From NCBI RefSeq assembly GCF_947493125.1, contig NZ_CANLQB010000010.1:1-64000 (forward strand): 64,000 nt of DNA, written 5' to 3'. The DNA comes from an uncultured Roseobacter sp. (GTDB taxonomy: Bacteria > Pseudomonadota > Alphaproteobacteria > Rhodobacterales > Rhodobacteraceae). Below the pieces are notes generated by a model. It made no database searches, had not been told where the DNA came from, and worked only from the letters and a program-made list of their open reading frames with translations. The position numbers and the translations under genes were made by a program. Shown here piece by piece: positions 18,173 to 26,215 of this stretch (positions are counted from its first letter, which is position 1; each line of letters starts with the position of its first letter).

Positions 18173-19231
18173 CTACCCGCTAGATTGTTTTTCGTTTTCC
18201 CCTGTACCGTCGGTCAGGGGTTTTGGCGCTACCTCTGTTTGGGCGGCTTTACTCGTCTGGTTTGCAGGTTGTGCGGCAACAGCACCAGACAGCGTGTCGA
18301 TCGCCATACCCTTGAAGGCTGGCGTTTCCTGCACTTTCTGAGCTGGCACATCCACGTGAAGTCCCGCGCGCGTCCCCTGCTGTGGTATTTCCAATGGGCC
18401 CAACGTCTTCAGATACGCATCGGTTCCACTGTCCCGATCATAGACCGAGAAGTCGACAGAGCGGTCGCGGAAGCTCTTGAGCACCTGGCCCAGTCCCTTC
18501 ATGCCCGTCTCGCGCTGGCGGCGCACCATGTTGAGGTCAATCTCGATGGGGAACATGTCCTCCTGCCCCGCCGACTGGTGCAGCACATGCGCCGAAGGGT
18601 CGACCACAAGGCTGCGCCCCACGCCGCCTGCACCCAGGCCATTCACGTCAAAGACATAGCACTGAAACTGCGCCGCCGTGGCCCGCGCAATCGCCAGCTC
18701 CGCATCGCGGTCGGTCGTGCCGGTCAGCACCGGATGCAACAACACCTCGACCCCCTGCGCCGTCAGCTGCCGCGTGGTCTCAGGAAACCAGATGTCATAG
18801 CAGATCGACAGGCCAAAGCGCCCCACCTCCGGCACGTCGAACACACAGAACTCCGTGCCCGCCGCAATCCCGGTCTCATACGGCCGGAACGGAAACATCT
18901 TGGCATAGCGCTTGATGATCTCACCGTCCGGGTTGATCACCACGGCGGTGTTGAAGACCAGCCCGGTCTCGGGGTCGCGCAGAAACATCGACCCCGGAAT
19001 GAGCCAGACCCGGTGTTTGCGCGCGGCCTCGCAGAAGGTCTCAAGCGCCTCGTTCTGCGGCGCCTGCGCGAATTTATCCAAAGGCCCATAGGGTGCCAGC
19101 TCCGAAAACAGCACCATCTGCGTCCAGGGGAAGCGCGCCATCAGCACGTCCAGCCGATGGATCATTCCTTCCACGTTGGAATGCAACGCGTTCACATACA
19201 TCTGTACGCCGGCAATGGCGAATGGGGTCAT
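18173..19231 (-). CDS. Carbon-nitrogen hydrolase (nitrilase superfamily amidase)
   Basis: 352 residues. The Glu-Lys-Cys triad is intact: FSELAPYG, RYAKMFPF and SICYDIWFPE. These enzymes hydrolyse amides, carbamoyl-amines or nitriles, for example N-carbamoylputrescine. The C-terminal ~50 residues are a Pro/Ala/Gln-rich tail beyond the catalytic domain. ATG 19231 has an ACGGAGTG site; it also overlaps the TGA of a possible 66-aa ORF as ATGA. With the decarboxylase-like gene next to it, a polyamine-type route is one reading, but a specific substrate is not supported. Confidence 0.85.
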   Translation of the reverse strand: MTPFAIAGVQMYVNALHSNVEGMIHRLDVLMARFPWTQMVLFSELAPYGPLDKFAQAPQNEALETFCEAARKHRVWLIPGSMFLRDPETGLVFNTAVVINPDGEIIKRYAKMFPFRPYETGIAAGTEFCVFDVPEVGRFGLSICYDIWFPETTRQLTAQGVEVLLHPVLTGTTDRDAELAIARATAAQFQCYVFDVNGLGAGGVGRSLVVDPSAHVLHQSAGQEDMFPIEIDLNMVRRQRETGMKGLGQVLKSFRDRSVDFSVYDRDSGTDAYLKTLGPLEIPQQGTRAGLHVDVPAQKVQETPAFKGMAIDTLSGAVAAQPANQTSKAAQTEVAPKPLTDGTGENEKQSSG

Positions 19232-19428
19232 AACAAAACACTCCGTCGCGGCGAAGGGGGCCGCCCCGGCCCACAAAAAGCTTCGCACCGCGTTGCCTTA
19301 CGCCCATCGGGCGCAGGTTGGAACCACTGATACGCATGTCGGGTAAAAGGAACCTTGGGGAAGGCCCACTGTGCCCAGGTATTTGGCACAGCGTCCCGCG
19401 TTTTGGATATTATTTTAAACGTATCCAT
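19228..19428 (-). CDS. Possible 66-aa protein upstream of the nitrilase gene
   Basis: A short frame starts at ATG 19428 with a strong GGAGAGAGG site 4 bases before it and ends in TGA that overlaps the nitrilase ATG (ATGA), a classic sign of translational coupling. The first 38 residues are mixed and Trp-rich (MDTFKIISK; WAQWAFPKV), the rest is Arg/Pro/Cys-rich and looks like poorly constrained sequence. I recognise no family. It may be a leader peptide or a small real protein; it could also be chance. Confidence 0.35.
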   Translation of the reverse strand: MDTFKIISKTRDAVPNTWAQWAFPKVPFTRHAYQWFQPAPDGRKATRCEAFCGPGRPPSPRRSVLL

Positions 19429-19767
19429 GACCTCTCTCCACGGGTCTCTGGCTGCGAGAGCACAAGGGCAGATCTATAGGCAGGTACGTCGGCAACAGGT
19501 CCCCCGTTTCTTGTCACGGTCTGCGCCACCCCGTCGTCTCGCGGGATTCGGCTTTTTGATCATATGCGCAGCCGACCGATTTAAAGCGTACGAAGCTTTG
19601 CGCCGCTGATCAAGCGCCATGGCAAAAGCTGCTGTCGCAAAAGGGTGATACAGAAATCCTTGCGCAAATCTGCACAATGACTCATCATTTTCAGATGTTT
19701 AATTTTTCGTGAACCCGCCAGCCGGGGCGCTCGCCCATTTCCGCTGCAGCCAGAGCAGGACCACCAC
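19429..19767. other. Intergenic region, relatively AT-rich, no further gene seen
   Basis: About 340 bases separate the divergent minus-strand block and the FMN glutamate-synthase-like gene. Promoters for both must lie here, but I could not fix a convincing -35/-10 pair. Short frames inside it lack ribosome sites and do not look like proteins. Confidence 0.5.
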
Positions 19768-21387
19768 ATGCCCGATCTCTCCTCGATGATGCGCTACACC
19801 ACCTTCGCGGGTGTCGTGGCGGCCAGCCTCCTTTGCCTGATCGCTGCCCTGATCTGGACATGGTGGATGCTGATCCCGGCGGCCATGTTCATCTTCCTGT
19901 CGCTGCTCGGCTTGCACGATGTCCGCCAGCCGCATCACTCGATCCTGCGCAACTACCCCGTGCTCGGCCATATGCGCTTTCTCTTCGAAGGCATCCGCCC
20001 CGAGATCCGCCAATACCTGATCGAATCCGATCAGGATGAGGAGCCTTTCTCCCGCGACGCGCGCAGCCTCGTGTACCAACGCGCGAAGGGACAGGAAGAC
20101 AAGCGCCCCTTCGGCACCCGCGAACGGGTCTATGACGCGGGCTATTCCTGGGTCACTCATTCCGTGGCCCCGGTCGAGATCGAAGACTGTGACTTTCGCG
20201 TGCGCATCGGCGGCCCGGCATGCACGCACCCCTACGACGCCTCGCTCTACAACATCTCGGCCATGAGCTTCGGCTCGCTCTCCGCCAATGCGATCCAGGC
20301 GCTGAACACCGGCGCCAAACTCGGCGGCTTTGCCCATGACACCGGCGAAGGCTCGGTCAGCCGGTATCACAAGGCGGGCGGCGGCGATCTGATCTATCAG
20401 GTGGCCTCCGGATACTTCGGCTGCCGCGCCGAGGATGGCACCTTTGACCCCGAGAAGTTCCGCGAGACCGCCAGCCTCGACCAGATCAAGATGATCGAGC
20501 TGAAGCTCAGCCAAGGCGCCAAACCCGGCCACGGCGGCATGCTGCCCGCCTCCAAGATCACCCCGGAGATCGCCGAGGCACGCGGCATTCCCATGGGCGA
20601 GGACTGCGTCTCACCCGCCGCCCATTCCGCCTTCTCCACGCCCATCGAGATGATGCAGTTCATTGGGCAATTGCGCGAGCTGTCCGGCGGCAAACCTGTG
20701 GGCTTCAAGCTCTGCATCGGCCACCGGCGCGAGTTCATGTGCATGGTCAAAGCAATGCTGGAAACAGACATCGTGCCCGATTTCATCGTCGTCGACGGCA
20801 CCGAGGGCGGCACGGGGGCGGCCCCCGTCGAGTTCTCCAACCACATCGGCATGCCCCTCATCGAAGGGCTCACCTTCGTGCACAACACCCTGCGTGGCGC
20901 CGGGCTGCGCGATCAGGTGCGCATCGGGGCGGCGGGCAAGATCATCTCCGCCTTCGACCTCGCGCGCGCGCTCGCTCTCGGTGCTGATTGGTGCAACTCC
21001 GCGCGGGGCTTCATGTTCTCCATCGGCTGCATTCAGGCGCAGGCCTGCCACACCAATCACTGTCCGGTGGGCGTCGCCACGCAAGACCCCATTCGCCAAC
21101 GCGCGCTGGACGTGGGCTCAAAATCCCAACGCGTCGCGCGCTTCCACGACAACACATTGAAAGCGCTCGGCGAGATGACAGGAGCCGCGGGCCTCAAACA
21201 TCCCGGGGACTTCATGCCCCAACACCTGATGGTGCGCTTGGGCGACAAGGAAATGGCCGAGGGCAACGATGCTTACCCCTATCTGCCCATGGGCTTCCTC
21301 TTCGACAACCAGTCGGACGTGGGTGCAGATTATCGCAAACGCTGGGCGCGCGCGGATGCGGCCAGCTTCGCGCCCCCACCCTGCTGA
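19768..21387 (+). CDS. FMN-binding glutamate synthase-family protein, membrane-anchored
   Basis: 539 residues. One or two membrane spans lie at residues ~13-50 (LLCLIAALIWTWWMLIPAAMF, split here as two hydrophobic stretches), then a Glu_synthase FMN barrel: SAMSFGSLS, GEGSVSRYH, PGHGGMLP, VDGTEGGTGAAP. The Cys set in SIGCIQAQACHTNHCPVG fits the C-x5-C-x4-C 3Fe-4S ligands of the glutamate synthase large subunit. There is no glutaminase domain, so it does not use glutamine on its own; related proteins act in methylamine/gamma-glutamylmethylamide metabolism or have unknown jobs. Convergent with the GabT-like gene. Confidence 0.85.
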   Translation: MPDLSSMMRYTTFAGVVAASLLCLIAALIWTWWMLIPAAMFIFLSLLGLHDVRQPHHSILRNYPVLGHMRFLFEGIRPEIRQYLIESDQDEEPFSRDARSLVYQRAKGQEDKRPFGTRERVYDAGYSWVTHSVAPVEIEDCDFRVRIGGPACTHPYDASLYNISAMSFGSLSANAIQALNTGAKLGGFAHDTGEGSVSRYHKAGGGDLIYQVASGYFGCRAEDGTFDPEKFRETASLDQIKMIELKLSQGAKPGHGGMLPASKITPEIAEARGIPMGEDCVSPAAHSAFSTPIEMMQFIGQLRELSGGKPVGFKLCIGHRREFMCMVKAMLETDIVPDFIVVDGTEGGTGAAPVEFSNHIGMPLIEGLTFVHNTLRGAGLRDQVRIGAAGKIISAFDLARALALGADWCNSARGFMFSIGCIQAQACHTNHCPVGVATQDPIRQRALDVGSKSQRVARFHDNTLKALGEMTGAAGLKHPGDFMPQHLMVRLGDKEMAEGNDAYPYLPMGFLFDNQSDVGADYRKRWARADAASFAPPPC

Positions 21388-21394
21388 CACGAAA

Positions 21395-21417
21395 AAGGGC
21401 GCCGCAGGGGCGCCCTT
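21395..21417. terminator. Bidirectional terminator between two convergent genes
   Basis: AAGGGCGCC and GGGCGCCCTT form a strong stem with a GCAG loop, preceded by an A-run and followed by TTCTC. It lies in the 49-base gap between the FMN-protein stop and the gabT stop, so it can serve both. Confidence 0.75.
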
Positions 21418-21436
21418 CTCACATCTGCTCCGAGGG

Positions 21437-22834
21437 TCAGGCCGCCTGTTCGGCCACCGCATCGGCAAGTGCTGCTTCAAAGATTGCAAGCCCTTCCGCG
21501 ATGATCTCATCCGAGGCGGTCAGCGGCACCATGATGCGCAGCGCATTGCCGTGCATCCCGCAACCCAGCAGGATCAGCCCACGCTTCAGCGCATGCGCGC
21601 AGATGGATTTCACCAGGGCCGCATCCGGGGTGGCCGTCTCGAAATCGCTCACGAACTCCACCGCCAGCATCGCGCCCAAGCCCCGGATGTCCCACATCCG
21701 GTAGGGCGCCACGCGCGCGCCGATCTCGGCAAAGCGCGCCCGGAAGGTCTCGCCCAGTTGCAGCGACCGCGCCAGCAGCCCCTCCTGCTCAATGGCGTCA
21801 ATCGCCGCCAAAGCTGCAGCACAGGCCACCGGGTTGCCGCCATAGGTGCCGCCCAGACCGCCCGGGTCCATCGCGTCCATCACATCGGCGCGGCCGATCA
21901 CCCCGGCAATCGGATAGCCGCCCGCCATGGATTTCGCGACCGTGATCAGGTCCGGCACCACGCCGGAATGCTCCACCGCGAACCAGGTGCCCGTGCGCGC
22001 AAAGCCGGCCTGAATCTCATCCGCAATCAACAAAATGCCATGCTCATCGCAAATCGCCCGCAAGCTGCGCATCATCTCAAAGGGCACCGGCACATAGCCG
22101 CCCTCGCCCAGCACCGGCTCGATAATGATCGCTGCCACCCGGTCGGGCTGCGCATCGGTCAGGAAGAGGTTCTGCAACCCGGTCAGCGCATCCTCCACCG
22201 TGATCCCATCGCGCACCGACGGGAATGGCGCGCGGAAGATATCCGCCGGGAACGGCCCCACGTCCTTCTTGTAGGGGCTGATCTTGCCGGTCATGCCGAG
22301 CGTCAGCAGCGTGCGCCCGTGATAGCCGCCGGTGAAGGCGATCACACCGGGCCGCCCGGTCGCCGCACGCGCGATCTTGATCGCGTTTTCAACGGCTTCC
22401 GCACCGGTCGTCACCAAGAGCGACTTCTTGGCAAAATCACCGGGTGCCAGGGCGTTCAGCTTCTCGGCGAGCGCCACGTAAGGCTCATAGGGCACCACCT
22501 GGAACGAGGTATGCGTGAAGCGATCCTCCTGCGCCTTGGCCGCAGCCACCACCTCCGGATGCCGGTGGCCGGTGTTCAGCACCGCGATCCCCCCCGCAAA
22601 ATCGATGTAGCGCTTGCCCTCCACGTCCCACAGCTCGGCATTCTCGGCCCGGTCGGCAAAGACGGGAGCGGCCGAGGCCACGCCCCGCGGCACCGCCGCC
22701 TCGCGCCGCGCCAGCAGGGCCGCATTGCTTTGTGCCTCAGGGGTCGAGGCGACCACCTCGATCTTTGGGGGTTTCTTGGTCCGCGCCTTGCGGGCCTTGG
22801 GTTTTGTGGTCGGGGACTTCGCAATGGTGGCCAT
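21437..22834 (-). CDS. gabT: GabT-like 4-aminobutyrate aminotransferase (class III)
   Basis: 465 residues. Class III aminotransferase motifs are present: GGIAVLNTGHRHP near the start, TTGAEAVENAIKIAR, FTGGYHGRT, LLIADEIQAGFARTGT and the Schiff-base lysine in VAKSMAGG. Family members are ~425 residues; here about 40 extra residues (MATIAKSPTTKPKARKAR and on, very Lys/Arg/Pro-rich) precede the usual SNAALLARR start. An AGAGGAT site 7 bases before ATG 22834 supports the long form. Role: transfer of the amino group of 4-aminobutyrate (or another omega-amino acid) to 2-oxoglutarate. It is divergent from an XRE-cupin regulator that likely controls it. Confidence 0.85.
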   Translation of the reverse strand: MATIAKSPTTKPKARKARTKKPPKIEVVASTPEAQSNAALLARREAAVPRGVASAAPVFADRAENAELWDVEGKRYIDFAGGIAVLNTGHRHPEVVAAAKAQEDRFTHTSFQVVPYEPYVALAEKLNALAPGDFAKKSLLVTTGAEAVENAIKIARAATGRPGVIAFTGGYHGRTLLTLGMTGKISPYKKDVGPFPADIFRAPFPSVRDGITVEDALTGLQNLFLTDAQPDRVAAIIIEPVLGEGGYVPVPFEMMRSLRAICDEHGILLIADEIQAGFARTGTWFAVEHSGVVPDLITVAKSMAGGYPIAGVIGRADVMDAMDPGGLGGTYGGNPVACAAALAAIDAIEQEGLLARSLQLGETFRARFAEIGARVAPYRMWDIRGLGAMLAVEFVSDFETATPDAALVKSICAHALKRGLILLGCGMHGNALRIMVPLTASDEIIAEGLAIFEAALADAVAEQAA

Positions 22835-22868
22835 GACAGGATCCTCTGATGTCGGGTGAAACGAGTCT

Positions 22869-22989
22869 GTTTAAAATATCGATACGACGTTTAATTTCCT
22901 TGTCAATCGCGATTCTGCAGCAGATTTTAAACGGCTCGCACCGGCTCAAAGAAAAACATTGAGCAAAGGCCACCGGTGCTGTTTAAAAA
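22869..22989. promoter_or_regulatory. Operator cluster for the XRE-cupin regulator
   Basis: Four related AT-rich half sites lie between the gabT start and the regulator start. GTTTAAAAT is at 22869-22877, GTTTAAT at 22889-22895, ATTTTAAAC (exact inverse of the first) at 22924-22932 and GTTTAAAAAA at 22981-22990. The 9-bp inverted pair and its position between divergent genes fit binding by the adjacent HTH protein. Which gene(s) it represses is inferred. Confidence 0.6.
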
Positions 22990-23035
22990 ACCAAGCAAAA
23001 CCAAGACGTCACACGACCAGCAAGGAGCTTTCCTC

Positions 23036-23602
23036 GTGGATATCGGACACAGGCTGCGTGCGATCCGCAAAAATCGTGGGCTCTCCCAGCGGGAACTCGC
23101 CACCCGCGCCGGGCTGACCAACGGCACGATTTCCCTGATCGAGCAGAACAAGACCAGCCCCTCCGTGGCCTCGCTGAAAAGCCTGCTCGACGCGATTCAG
23201 GTCTCCATGGCGGAATTCTTTTCCACGCTGGAGGAGCCCGGCGAGAGCAAGTATTTCTATGGTGCCGATGAATTCACCGAGATCGCGCCGCCGCATCTCG
23301 ATGGCGCACAAGCGCAGCTTCTATCCCTACGCCAGCTCGGCAGTGCCCAGGATCACGCCCTGCAGCTGCTGCACGAACGCTACGCTCCGGGGGCCGACAC
23401 GGGCCCCGGCATGCTGAGCCATGACGCCGAAGAGGCCGGCGTGATCATCCGCGGCGAGATCGAGATCACCGTGGACGACGAGGTGCGCACGCTCGGCCCA
23501 GGCGACGGCTATCTCTTCAACAGCCGCCTGCCCCACCGGTTCCGGAATACCGGACGTGAGGACTGCGAGATCATCAGCGCCTGCACGCCTCCCAGCTTCT
23601 GA
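23036..23602 (+). CDS. XRE-family regulator with C-terminal cupin domain (PuuR-like architecture)
   Basis: 188 residues. An HTH_3 domain at ~5-60 (RAIRKNRGLSQRELA; TNGTISLIEQNKTSPSVASL) is followed by a cupin at ~110-185 (AGVIIRGEIEITVDD; GDGYLFNSRLPHRF). This architecture is that of PuuR, the putrescine-utilisation repressor, where the cupin senses a small metabolite. GTG 23036 is chosen since AAGGAG lies 8 bases before it; another GTG 20 codons upstream is in frame and could give a longer form. A GabT-like gene is divergent across an operator cluster, which fits control of GABA or polyamine breakdown. Confidence 0.85.
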   Translation: MDIGHRLRAIRKNRGLSQRELATRAGLTNGTISLIEQNKTSPSVASLKSLLDAIQVSMAEFFSTLEEPGESKYFYGADEFTEIAPPHLDGAQAQLLSLRQLGSAQDHALQLLHERYAPGADTGPGMLSHDAEEAGVIIRGEIEITVDDEVRTLGPGDGYLFNSRLPHRFRNTGREDCEIISACTPPSF

Positions 23603-23608
23603 ACGAAA

Positions 23609-23636
23609 AACCCCGACCGCTCTGCGCGGTCGGGGT
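23609..23636 (+). terminator. Rho-independent terminator after the XRE-cupin gene
   Basis: AACCCCGACCGC and GCGGTCGGGGTT form a 12-bp stem with a 5-base loop, starting 6 bases after the regulator stop and followed by a pyrimidine-rich CTGCTTCTTC. Confidence 0.8.
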
Positions 23637-23742
23637 TCTGCTTCTTCGGCTTCCCTCTGTCCACCTCGGACAGTCCCTTTGGGATCGGCAGTGGCGATAC
23701 TCCCCGACCCAAGCGATCTACAATGGTTCGGCGACGACCGGT

Positions 23743-23853
23743 TCACTCCTTGTCGTCGCCACGCCCACTCTTGCCCTCACTTGTGAGAACGAGAACGATC
23801 AGCGCAACCACAGTCAGAATGGCAAGCCCGAAGACGAAAAGGTCAGTCGACAT
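23743..23853 (-). CDS. 36-aa single-span membrane protein under a stress promoter
   Basis: ATG 23853 to TGA gives 36 residues: a short polar start (MSTDLF), one hydrophobic span of about 21 residues (VFGLAILTVVALIVLVLT) and a charged tail (SEGKSGRGDDKE). AAAGGAG lies 6 bases before the ATG. A GGAAC-N17-CGTT promoter is placed so transcription would start about 27 bases before the ATG. It lies 77 bases after the histidine-kinase stop in the general-stress island. Codon use and ribosome site look real; I recognise no family. Predicted to sit in the inner membrane; function unknown. Confidence 0.7.
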   Translation of the reverse strand: MSTDLFVFGLAILTVVALIVLVLTSEGKSGRGDDKE

Positions 23854-23885
23854 GTCAGGCTCCTTTCTTCCGTGTTCCGGGCAAA

Positions 23886-23911
23886 AACGCGGCAATCGGC
23901 TGCTTTGTTCC
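23886..23911 (-). promoter_or_regulatory. EcfG-type promoter for the 36-aa membrane protein
   Basis: On the minus strand GGAAC at 23911-23907 is followed after exactly 17 bases by CGTT at 23889-23886, the consensus of EcfG general-stress promoters. It lies wholly between the histidine-kinase stop and the small gene. Confidence 0.8.
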
Positions 23912-23930
23912 ACATTGGATCCATAAAAGT

Positions 23931-25655
23931 CTAATAGTCGTGAACATGCTTCGCCCGATGCGGCACGGGAAAGGTCAGCGTCAGAGTGTGCATCCCGTCC
24001 TCGGCGGCGGTCGTGACCTCGGCGTTCAACTGGCGGGCAAAAGCGTTGATCAGCTGCGTGCCGAGCCCTGTGCCCTCGGCTGTCGGGTCCTCGCCCACCG
24101 TGTTGGAAATGACAAAGGCCGCCGTCTCCGGATCCTGTTGCCGCAACGCGATCTTCAGCGTTGCGGGGCGCGCAGGGGTGGCATGGCCGATATATTTCAT
24201 CGCATTGGTCACCGCTTCCGAGACCAGCAGGGTCAGCGGCGCCGCATCGTCGGTGTCCAGATGCACCGTGTCATAGCTTTGCTCGACCTGTACGGCGGAC
24301 CCCGGCGGCAGGCCAACGACCAGAAGCTGGCCCACGATCTCTTCCACCAACTCGCCCGCGTTGACCCGCTCCAACCCGTCGCTTTGATAGAGATTCTTGT
24401 GCACGGTGGCGAGGCTGAGAATGCGCTCCTGCAACCGGCGCAGCACCCGCTGCGCATCCTCTGTCGGCGCACGCCGGATCTGCATATTCATGATCGAGGA
24501 AATCAGCTGAAGGTTGTTCTTGACCCGGTGATGCACCTCTTTCAGCAGGATATTCTTCTCCCGAAGCGAGTCCTCAAGGGAGGCCTCGTCCTGAATGATC
24601 GATTCCGCCATACCCATGAACGCCGTCTGGATCTGCACGAACTCGCGCGGCACTTCTGGCCCCAGGGCCGTGCGCGGCATCGACCTGTTGTAGGCAAAGA
24701 GCCGCATCTGCCGGCCCAGCTTGCGGATATAGCGAATGGCCAGCCGGTTGATCGCCCAGAACGCGACAATGAGGCTCGCCAGCCACATGACGACCGGCAG
24801 GAAAATGCTCAGCCGCCCGGTCTGCCCGGTGCTCGCCAACACCGCCTCACGCTGCCAGATGCTCATCGCATAAACCACATTCGGCACGATGGGCACCACC
24901 GAATAGACGCGGTCGGCCCCCTCCACGTTCACGTCCTCAAAGACCGCCGTTCGCTCGCCGACCAGCGTCTTGAGGCTGCGGTTCTGCGGCAGATCCGCCT
25001 CCGTGACCAGCCGCGCTCGGTCCGTCGTCAGCACCTCGCCCAGACCGTTGAATATCACCAGATCGCTGGGCAACATCTCGCTGGGCGGGTCCGGGCGTTC
25101 GCGCATGATCGAGATCGGCACCGAGAGCAGCATGAAACCTGCGAAGGTCTCCGCGACCTCTACGGGCTGCAACATCGCCAGCACCGGCTGCACACTGATC
25201 GGGCCCGTCCGGTTCACGATCACCGCGCGCTCCCGCGTCTCCAGCGCCGCCTCGAAATCCGTATAGGCGCGAAAATCATAGGCGCCCCCTGCGGACGAGC
25301 AGGTCATCACCCCATCGGCAGGAATGAACCCCACCACGTCATAGATCCCGGAGGTCTGCTGATAGGTGCGCATGAAGGAAGCACAGGCCGCCTGATCTTC
25401 CCCAAAGAGCCGCACGACGGAACTCAGCGCCTCACCCGCGCCAAACGCCTCCTGGATAAAACTCCGCTCGGACCCCGAGGCAAGCTCGGTCAGACCCAAC
25501 AGTGACAGCTCCGCATTGGCCTCAGCCTGCTGCGCAATCTCGCGGGTCTGCACCACGGCGATGAGACCGAATGGCAACAGCGCAAGCGACAGAAACACCA
25601 GAACGCGGAAGGCGAGACCCCGAAAGACATCGCCATCCAGAAATCCACCCGTCAT
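23931..25655 (-). CDS. HisKA_2/HWE-type sensor histidine kinase of the general stress response
   Basis: 574 residues. Two membrane spans (about 15-33 and 280-303) enclose a ~240-residue periplasmic sensor region of dCache/CHASE type. The cytoplasmic part has the HisKA_2 phospho-box LLKEVHHRVKNNLQLISS and a HATPase_c domain (N-box EAVTNAMKYIGHA; GTGLGTQLI). This kinase class feeds PhyR in alphaproteobacteria. It starts 2 bases after the ecfG stop with no clear ribosome site, so it is likely translated by coupling and cotranscribed with nepR-ecfG. The signal sensed is unknown. Confidence 0.88.
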   Translation of the reverse strand: MTGGFLDGDVFRGLAFRVLVFLSLALLPFGLIAVVQTREIAQQAEANAELSLLGLTELASGSERSFIQEAFGAGEALSSVVRLFGEDQAACASFMRTYQQTSGIYDVVGFIPADGVMTCSSAGGAYDFRAYTDFEAALETRERAVIVNRTGPISVQPVLAMLQPVEVAETFAGFMLLSVPISIMRERPDPPSEMLPSDLVIFNGLGEVLTTDRARLVTEADLPQNRSLKTLVGERTAVFEDVNVEGADRVYSVVPIVPNVVYAMSIWQREAVLASTGQTGRLSIFLPVVMWLASLIVAFWAINRLAIRYIRKLGRQMRLFAYNRSMPRTALGPEVPREFVQIQTAFMGMAESIIQDEASLEDSLREKNILLKEVHHRVKNNLQLISSIMNMQIRRAPTEDAQRVLRRLQERILSLATVHKNLYQSDGLERVNAGELVEEIVGQLLVVGLPPGSAVQVEQSYDTVHLDTDDAAPLTLLVSEAVTNAMKYIGHATPARPATLKIALRQQDPETAAFVISNTVGEDPTAEGTGLGTQLINAFARQLNAEVTTAAEDGMHTLTLTFPVPHRAKHVHDY

Positions 25656-25657
25656 CG

Positions 25658-26215
25658 CTAGAAGGACGCCACCTTCGCCGCCGTCAGCACGGACATGGTG
25701 GCGTCGTCGGTCAGCTCCAACGATTCATCGTCGCTGAGATGCATCAGCTCCGCCAGACGTTGCCGCGCGCGGTTGGTCCGGCTCTTGATAGTGCCCACCG
25801 CCACGCCGCACATATCGGCCGCTTCCTCATAGGAAAAGCCCGACGCACCGACCAATAGCAGCGCCTCGCGCTGCTCATCACTCAACTGTGCGAAAGCTTC
25901 GCGGAAATCACTCATCTGCAGGCGCCCGTCATGGGCAGGCTTTTCGGCCAGCCCCTCGGTATGTGTGCCATCGACGTCGGCCACTTCGCGCTTGGCCTTG
26001 CGGCGCGAGGAATAATAGGTGTTGCGCAGGATGGTGAACAGCCAGGCCCGCATGTTGGTGCCCGCCTCGAACTTGTCGATATTGGTCCAGGCCTTGACCA
26101 GCGTGTCCTGCACCATGTCGTCCGCCGTGGCGGCATTGCGGGTCAGGCTGATCGCAAAAGCTCGCATTGCGGGCAGGTGCTCCACCAGCGCATCCCGAGG
26201 ATCCGGCGCGCTCAT
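25658..26215 (-). CDS. ecfG: General stress response sigma factor EcfG
   Basis: 185 residues, an ECF sigma factor of group ECF15. Region 2 is at ~10-80 (TADDMVQDTLVKAW; FEAGTNMRAWLFTILRN) and region 4 at ~110-165 (LSDEQREALLLV; GFSYEEAADMCGVAVGTIKSR). The set phyR/nepR/ecfG identifies it as the general stress sigma factor. NepR binds it until phosphorylated PhyR takes NepR away. Its ATG overlaps the nepR stop (ATGA). It should recognise GGAAC-N16/17-CGTT promoters, several of which are found nearby. Confidence 0.92.
   Translation of the reverse strand: MSAPDPRDALVEHLPAMRAFAISLTRNAATADDMVQDTLVKAWTNIDKFEAGTNMRAWLFTILRNTYYSSRRKAKREVADVDGTHTEGLAEKPAHDGRLQMSDFREAFAQLSDEQREALLLVGASGFSYEEAADMCGVAVGTIKSRTNRARQRLAELMHLSDDESLELTDDATMSVLTAAKVASF

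Noticed and set aside
19313-19360. GGAAC elements near 19320 and 19352 as EcfG promoters
   Set aside because: No CGTT at 16-17 bases downstream on either strand.
19699-20532. 277-residue minus-strand frame opposite the FMN glutamate-synthase-like gene
   Set aside because: Shadow of a well-supported gene on the other strand.
22976-23035. Longer start for the XRE-cupin regulator (GTG 22976)
   Set aside because: The AAGGAG site favours GTG 23036 and the upstream part overlaps an operator half site; kept only as an alternative.
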